Positions 57,570 to 64,000 of a DNA stretch of 64,000 nt are shown here, one piece after another. Each line of letters opens with the position of its first letter. Positions within the stretch are counted from its first letter, which is position 1. Origin of the DNA: Buddleja alternifolia (Eukaryota > Streptophyta > Magnoliopsida > Lamiales > Scrophulariaceae). Under the pieces are notes generated by a model, which was given only the letters and a program-made list of their open reading frames with translations, did not search any database and was not told the DNA's origin. Location: NCBI GenBank assembly GCA_019426215.1, contig CM033393.1, positions 24,678,591 to 24,742,590 of the forward strand, read 5' to 3'. Both the position numbers and the translations under genes were made by a program.

Positions 57570-59416
57570 CTAAGGAAAATTTCCTCTTCCTGTGAGGCCA
57601 GCTCTGCATCCTCCTCGTCCTTGCCATCTTCCAGGGGCTCCCCTTCCTCGTCCCCAGGTTCCTTTTCCTCGAGCTAAGCTTGATCCGCCCCTTCCATACT
57701 GATTATTGTTTTGGATAACGAACTCCTTCATGTAGCCCAACCTGGCTAGCCGTTGGATCTCCTCTTCCAGCTCGGGACAGGCATCTGTGTCGTGGCCATA
57801 TTCTCTATGGTAGTGGAAATACACCCGGCAAATTGGATTCTACGGTCCTTTCTCCGCTCCTTTTGGCCGTTGTACGATGCTTTTCTCCTCTACAGCCATC
57901 AGTTGTTCGTTTCTGGAACCCCTCAAGGGTATGTATGCAGTCCTGGCTCTTATGCTGGGCCTAGGAGAAGGTCCTAGAACCCAGCTCCTTCCTTCACTCT
58001 TGTGGGCCTTGCCTTGCCCTTCATCTCCCAACTTATCCTTTTTTGGATGGCCTTGTTCAGCTCGTCTTATCCGTCGAGCCTCCTCCATATTGACGTATTT
58101 CTCAGCTCTTCTAAGTAACTCGTCGAAATCTCAGGCTGGTCTCTTGGTTAAAGACTTAAATAAATCTCCCTCCCGCAGTCCCTGCGTGAAAGCACTAGTT
58201 TGTAGGTCTGCCATGGCAGAGGGTACTTCTAGGGTGGCCGTGCTGAATCATCTAACAAATGCTGAATCATCTAATAAATGCTCTTAAAGTTTCATCCCCC
58301 CTCTGTTTGATATTAAACAGACTTAGTGGGGTTCTTCCATGTTTTTTGCTACTGGCGAACTGATGGATAAACTTGGAGCTAAACTCCGCAAAGGATCTAA
58401 TGACCCCTTCAGGTAGTTGGTTGAACCACTGTTAGGCAGACCTGGCCAGCGTGGTTAAAAACACTCTACACTTGATTGCATCGAAAAACCTATGCAGCAG
58501 CGCATAGTTCCAAAAAGTGTATAGGTGTTCCTCAGGATCAGTAGTACCATCATAAGGTGTGATGAAAGACTCTTGAAGTCTCGGGGTAGCTTCTCCTTCA
58601 TGATGGATTCCGAGAATGGAATTCCCCTACTAGCTGAGCTTTCCCAACTGCCACCTTCTTCTCTATCTCCTCCATTCTCCTAGCCATGAGCTCAAGTTGA
58701 TTTGGCTTACTCTGGGTTTTCCGCTTTGCTTCCTGATCTCCCTAAAGAGATTGGGCAGACTCATAATTACTGGCTTCATCCTCCAGTTCTCCAGCTTTGC
58801 CTGCCCAGCCTTGCGGCTGGAACTCTTGCAGATCTGTCTTTCCTATTGCACCAGGACGTTGTTGCCGCACCTGACGCGACTGCCCTGGCACCTTAGGCGA
58901 GGGTACCCATCCTTCTAGCTCTTCTATTTCTTCCAGGTTCATCCAACGCATCTGGCGTCCCTTGGGAGCTTGATATTTCTTCTGGGGCTCGCTCTCTTCC
59001 CTATCTCCTTCCTGCTCTAGGAAACCTTGCCTTCCTACCCTTTTTCCAGAACTTCCTTCGCGGGTAAAGTTACCATTACCCCCTACCTTCTCGTCTCCCG
59101 CCCTAGGCATCCCTTTTGGTGGTGGGGATGCAAAGTTGCCCTCCTTTTGTAAATCCTGCATACCTACCAGTTTAGATTCGAATGCAGCTGTGACAGCTTC
59201 GTCCATAATTCCTCTCAGCTTGCTCACGATCAGATCTACCATGACCACCTCACCAGGTGATCCTTCTCTCCCTCCATTTTGTGCCCCTGGTGAGTTTTCG
59301 CCCATGGGATCACGCATTTCATCCACCAAACACCTAGCTAACATGGCTGGCATTTTTGGGGCTATCTGATCTCCTTCCCGGGGACAGCAACGCCTTCTTT
59401 CCAGCATTTCCTTCAA
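57570..59416 (-). pseudogene. gag: gypsy gag
   Basis: An N-terminal charged region (59416-58742), then a retrotransposon gag domain broken over several frames (58740-58100, e.g. VRWFSTATLEVPSAM and FTQGLREGDLFKSLTKR), then an Arg/Lys-rich stretch and a Tat-type zinc motif FHYHREYGHDTDACPELEEE, where the first expected Cys appears lost. A Gly/Arg-rich RNA-binding tail (GRGGSSLARGKGTWGRGRG) ends at 57570. At least four breaks, so no gag can be made. Confidence 0.88.
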
Positions 59417-59515
59417 CGTTCATCATTTCCCCTATACTTGGATCTGCCATCACAACTTGTTATACGGAAAAACACGTAAAAAATATTAAGCTTACCTCAC
59501 GTCTTTGACTCAGAT

Positions 59516-59533
59516 TTCCCACAAACGGCGCCA
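59516..59533 (-). other. Primer-binding site of the gypsy element
   Basis: Minus strand TGGCGCCGTTTGTGGGAA, two bases inside the 5' LTR. It is of the TGGCGCC type common in plant gypsy elements; the exact tRNA is not assigned. Confidence 0.8.
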
Positions 59534-59535
59534 AT

Positions 59536-60110
59536 TGATGTATGTGGGTTTCACACCAATAATATTTATATTAATAATAGGGATAATATGAGTATAATTA
59601 TGAGATATAATCGAGTAATGTAAGTGCAATAATGTAAATGACAAGAGATTTAACGTGGTTCGGTCCAAAAATTAGACCTACGTCGACGGGGATTCAAAAG
59701 GGTCTCGTTTACTATGCTTGGGGTGGGGTATTTATACAAGTTTGATGGTGTGGGGTAAATTATAGAAAGTCAACTATACTAATTATACACATGGTAAGGG
59801 AATAAATCAGCATCCTTCTAATTTTAGGATATATCTAATCATGGATCACTCATCATTAATGCTAATCTATTGCTTAATCCCGCTAGATCTTCACTTAAGG
59901 TAAGTATTGACTTGATTGATACTTGTCCCCAACATTGCCTTATATAGATACGCGCTTTCTCGCAGGTCCAGGTTGGCAGGTCTTCCAGGTCTTCTAGCTC
60001 AGGTTGGACATCTTCCAGAATGGACCCGAATTCTCCATCTTAATGGGCTTTGGCCCATTAAGCCTTGGACTTCCTCAGCTTGGCCCAAGATTCGAATTCT
60101 ACCTACATCA
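59536..60110 (-). repeat. 5' LTR of the gypsy element
   Basis: 575 bp, TGATGT...ACATCA, followed by the CCGCA target duplication at 60111-60115. Confidence 0.95.
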
Positions 60111-60115
60111 CCGCA

Positions 60116-60540
60116 CTTCGAGGTTGATCCCACCAAAGGGTGAATTGGATCTAACTACTCTAATAACTCGTTCAGTATCACAAGTCCAATCTTCGTGAAT
60201 CCTCATGTCTAGGGCTCATACACACTACTGTGATCAATAATTCAATCATTGATAGTTAACGAGTAATTACCCATGTGATTGAATTACGGCGAGCCGTGTT
60301 CAAATATATCAATTCCATTGATATATCTATGGCACAAACTCCCACCATTCAAAGTGACTGACTGACACTCCTTGTCAAAGCTTGCGTCATACAAGTCTGG
60401 TCTTAATGCCTAATTAAGACTCTTAGACTTGCGAACTCTAGTTAAGTAAACAAGGAACCGATACTTCAGGATTCGACTATACCAAGGCATCAAGATTTAC
60501 TCAATCGACGATACGATTTAATTGGATGTTTTATGTTTAC
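60116..60540 (-). repeat. Minus-strand copia-type LTR, second part
   Basis: Continues the LTR left at 48495. Joined across the gypsy insertion it aligns with the complement of about 60990-61310 (TGTGCCATAGATATATCA, CAAGGAGTG, AGTAGTTAGA blocks). Its right boundary, between about 60540 and 60739, could not be fixed. Confidence 0.7.
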
Positions 60541-60739
60541 TTTTAGATTAGATTAAAAATCATGTCTTTAGGAATTCTTGTACATTCATTTATTTCTTTC
60601 GTTAAGATCTAAACTTATATAGATCGAGACCATGTGAAGGCCAAATTTGTGCTTGTTATGTTTGATTTTTATTTTTAATCAATTAATCTCATTTTATGCA
60701 ATATTGTTGTGATTTGTTCTTAATGCCTACAATTGATTG

Positions 60740-62406
60740 TGTTAGATGTGTTCCCTCGATGCCAATGAGGAAATAGATTGTATAGGGCACTTCATTATGT
60801 TGTACAAACAATTTTATTCTATTTATAGAAAGGCAATTATCTTTTTGTTCATATAAATCTGTATGGCATTAACAAGTATTGAACAAACAGTCCATGTGTA
60901 TCAAGGAGGACTTTCTACTCCTTATGGAATAAGGATATGGCACTGGAAGAGTCTAGTACTTGATCACTTAAAGGGGTTTGCAGGTCGAGAAATCTTAATT
61001 GGGCATTAAGATTCGACTTGTATGACACATGCTCTGACAAGGAGTGCCAGTCGAACACTATTAGATAGTGTGAGCTTGTGCCATAGATATATCATTGGAA
61101 TTGATATATTCAAACACGACTCGTAGTAATCTGACCACATGGGTATTTACTCGGTGACTGTCAATGATTGGATTACTTATCATAATAGTATGCGTGAGTC
61201 TTAGACCTGAGGGATCACGATCAATGTGCTTGTAGCATTGGATCTGTTACTAGAGTAGTTAGACCCGATTTACCCGTTGATGGGGTTGACCTCGAAGTGC
61301 GATCTCAATGAGACAAGTAGCAGTTGTGAGGTGAATGCCAAAATGGGATTCACTGTCTCGATAGTAAACGAGAATGTATCCTGTGCGATCATAGGTAAAT
61401 GAAATGACAAGTCTTTTGCCAAAGCAAATAAACTAACTCGTGTGGAACACGAAGGGTAGTTTGGTAATTTCATCTACTATGACCAATTGCACAATATCGA
61501 GTCTTATGAGTTTGACATATTCCATGACTCTCACTCGATCGGAATATGTCAGTGAAGGGCTTATACTCATATGGTATTTATGATCTAGAGGTTCGTAATG
61601 ACACAATCATTTTTGTATTCGATTGGGCTGCGATGTGGGTCCACGGGACTGGCTAGGTGACACCCACATTCCTTGGTATCCTCCCATTGCCAGTTGAGAA
61701 GAACCTAGAGAGTCGCGCTATAAGAAGTAAGCGAGATATCTTTATGTATTCATTGTAAGGGCATTTTGGTAATTTGTCATTGGATGGACGAATTAAATAA
61801 AAGGACGAATTGATTTAATTAATTTTTTAATCAGATTAAATGATAATTAATTAAATCAATAATTCAAGTATTAAATTAATTAGATTAATTAATTATTTGA
61901 ATTTAAAAGAATTGATTAATTAATTAATTATGTGTTTAATTGGATTTAAACTAGATTAATTAATTAAAAGATGGACTAAGTTGACTAGGCCAACTTAGCC
62001 TATCTGGTTCGTCCACTAGGGCCCTAAGAGGCGCCCACTATGGGCCTTAGGATTTGAGGATTTATTTAATCCTCAAACTCCTAGGTAAAAGCAGAATTCC
62101 ATTTATCCGCCTAACACGTACAGAACAGAAAACCCCTTCTCCTATTCTCTGCCTAGCCGTCTTTCACAAGGAGAGAGGAATCCGGAGAATTCAAGCTTAC
62201 TTCATGTGAAGCTCTAGAGACAGGAGTCCCGGGGATTGCTGTTGTAGATTGTAGATCAAGAATCGAATCACGCTTCAAGCAAGATAATTCAATTTTATGA
62301 TTAATGTTCTTGAAATATGAAAAATCATCAACAACCATAAAAGTGATTCAACTAGGAATCCGGCATGTTTTAATTTCCTCTGCGTTCCGATCAAGGATTC
62401 CTAACA
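60740..62406 (+). mobile_element. Solo LTR (1,667 bp) with GATTG target duplication
   Basis: TGTTAGATGTG...GATTCCTAACA with perfect GATTG on both sides (60735-60739 and 62407-62411). No body or second LTR. The related LTRs are at 14541-17740 and, inverted, at 46141-60540. Confidence 0.9.
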
Positions 62407-62411
62407 GATTG

Positions 62412-63117
62412 GTCACCAATTGTTTGATTAAATATCACAAACTGCTTGCTTGCATTCTTCTTTGGTCACCGGAATTTGTAACATGTGAACTTTCTTACGG
62501 CAAAGATGCAAGAAACCCTTTGTGCCTGTATTTCTAAGCCGGAGTGCCTTGGCCATACTGATTCTTAAACAAGTTAACAACCATATTTTTCATCCCATGC
62601 AAATCCGTCTCGAACGTCCCATCTTCAGGTTGTAGCAATGGATTTTGGAGTGGTTTTAAAGGATTTTGGTCACCATATGAAAGAACTGGCTATTAAAAAC
62701 ACCCGCTTTAAGCCAGTCAACTCTCGATTTTTGTTTCTGTATCAATTTCTCCTATTTCAAAATGTCTTGATATTTTTCGAGCACTTTAATTTCCATCTTT
62801 TGCAAATATCTGTTAAAAACACATTCTTGCAATCTCTGAATGTCGTTGATTCTTGCATTGAGCTCTTTTTTATTCTAAATATTTCCAAAAAACATCTCTG
62901 CTGTATTCCTTCATTTCCCAACTAATATCATGTAATTGGTCATGTATGCCCTGATTAGTGCCTTGATGCCATTTATCCATTATCATTGTGGTGAAGCCCG
63001 GGTTTGCGAACAAAGCAAGCTGAAGCAGAAATATTTTCCCTTGTCCCTTCTGATACTGGTATCTGAAAGCTTAAGTAAGAGGGGTGAGTGGTCCGACTAT
63101 ATTCATGGTAGGTGGTG
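62412..63117 (-). pseudogene. LINE (non-LTR retrotransposon) ORF2 fragment
   Basis: On the minus strand, broken frames read the linker between the endonuclease and reverse transcriptase of plant L1-type LINEs: ISWEMKEYSRDVFGNI, NARINDIQRLQE, QKSRVDWLKAG ... FFHMVTKIL, then PVTKEECKQAVCDI near the RT start. It is missing both the endonuclease side (beyond 63117) and the RT core, so it is a middle fragment. The solo LTR lies directly at its 3' side. Confidence 0.7.
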
Positions 63118-63133
63118 AACTACGGCAGTTAGT

Positions 63134-64000
63134 GTTGGGTTGACTCATTCCCTCGGGTGGCTCGTGGCAGCGGAAGTTAAAATTTTACATGAGTAAACGT
63201 ACAACCACCCGAAAACAGGAATATGGGTTGGTTCGATCGAATTTACAGGGAGGTAAACGAAATTATACCTTTCAAAATTTTCGTTTTCACCTCGAGCTTT
63301 GGATCACAGCAACCCTGTGGTGCAAATCCACACAATTTCCCTTGGGTGAGAAATTGCCCGTCGTCTTTTCGTATCTTTCGATTTAGAGTGCTCCAAGCGT
63401 CGCACCTCTAAGATGTATCCACACCTCGTTCAAGTCACCAATTGTTTTGCCTTGCGTGCTAGACAACAAAACAATTCTAAGCTTGCCTTAGGCTTGAATA
63501 TGTGAAGGGTAGGAATATTTCTAAGTCGTTTAATTCAACACATGAATAGAACGACGTCGTGTTGGAAAGAAGGAGAAAAGGTGGCCAATTTTTAGTGGCT
63601 TGGAGGGGGCAAAAATTTCAGATTTCAAGCATTCTCAATTTAGTCTTCATCATCTCTTATTTATAGGTGAAGATTACCTAGAGTCCAATTAGGAAAAGGA
63701 AACTTCCTTTCTCCTAAACTCTCTAGTAATCTTTATCCTATGAAGACTAGGAGAAGGGGAAAACTCTTTTCCTCCTCCACCATATTAAAATCGCCCCCCT
63801 CCCTTATTTCAAGACATAAAATCGGTCAACACCATTAATTGGACTCTAGGATTTAATTTTGACTTCTTAATTTAATTATAGGCTCAACCCATTAATTAAA
63901 TACAAGTCTACTTAAATCCAACCAATTTAATTTCCAACATATTATTTATTTAACTTGGGCTTTACCCAATTAAATAAAATACTTGGACTCTACTAGGTCC
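63134..64000 (-). repeat. LTR of the 21064-30928 copia family, continues past window end
   Basis: Complement of about 30060-30928, beginning TGTTGGGTTGACTCATTCCC on plus (an LTR 3' end on minus). The promoter half lies outside the window. Confidence 0.92.

Larger units (their letters stand above)
48496..60110 (-). mobile_element. Complete Ty3-gypsy (Tat-lineage) retrotransposon, 11,615 bp
   Basis: LTRs 48496-49056 and 59536-60110, TGATGT...ACATCA ends, and a perfect CCGCA duplication at 48491-48495 and 60111-60115. Minus-strand order: 5' LTR, primer-binding site, gag, protease, RT, RNase H, second RNase H, integrase, spacer, antisense gene, polypurine tract, 3' LTR. RT before integrase makes it Ty3-gypsy; the second RNase H marks the Tat lineage, which is known for extra and antisense ORFs. 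About 17 substitutions and two small indels separate the LTRs (about 3%). Confidence 0.96.

Overview
This window is a stretch of nuclear DNA from a flowering plant, almost certainly a eudicot. The signs are plant Ty1-copia and Ty3-gypsy retrotransposons, tRNA-Met primer-binding sites, plant-type MITEs and one GT-2 type trihelix transcription factor gene. An asterid/lamiid source is possible but only a weak guess. No bacterial, organellar or viral genome features were seen. One host protein gene is convincing (trihelix, 32721-34676, minus strand, two exons). Nearly everything else is mobile DNA in nested layers, most of it broken.

Layout. 1-12809: a large Sirevirus-like copia element on the minus strand (5' LTR 11272-12809, 3' LTR cut by the window start), with broken gag and pol and an extra ~4 kb sense-strand reading frame between pol and the 3' LTR. 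12810-14540: a copia pol fragment on the plus strand. 14541-17740: a 5'-truncated LTR split by a solo LTR (15690-17362). 18823-20262: a Mutator-like element with 9-bp target duplications. 20310-32378: a tandemly duplicated host segment (SINE plus MITE); its first copy carries a complete copia element (21064-30928). That copia's long 5' leader holds four hairpins with a conserved loop and unrelated stems, the most unusual signal in the window. 32721-34676: trihelix gene. 35814-42810: small transposons, namely two MULE-type MITEs, two copies of a poly(A) retroposon in opposite orientation (the second interrupted by a three-LTR TRIM), a MITE swollen by CA/GA repeats, and a tRNA-type SINE. 42824-46140: non-coding AT-rich DNA. 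46141-about 60540: a minus-strand LTR split first by a hAT-like element (46595-47741) and then by a complete Tat-lineage gypsy element (48496-60110, perfect CCGCA duplications). 60740-62406: a solo LTR with GATTG duplications. 62412-63117: a LINE remnant. 63134-64000: a minus-strand LTR of the same family as the 21064-30928 element.

How the pieces work together. Each element would have made its own gag-pol polyprotein (capsid/nucleocapsid, protease, integrase, reverse transcriptase, RNase H). All are disabled by stops and frameshifts, and both copia elements with a readable RT have lost the first Asp of the YVDD catalytic motif. The gypsy element carries the dual RNase H of the Tat lineage and an antisense gene whose two predicted introns restore its reading frame. 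Nested insertions and target duplications give a relative order: the SINE/MITE duplication precedes the copia insertion; retroposon B precedes the TRIM; the minus-strand LTR precedes both the hAT-like and gypsy insertions.
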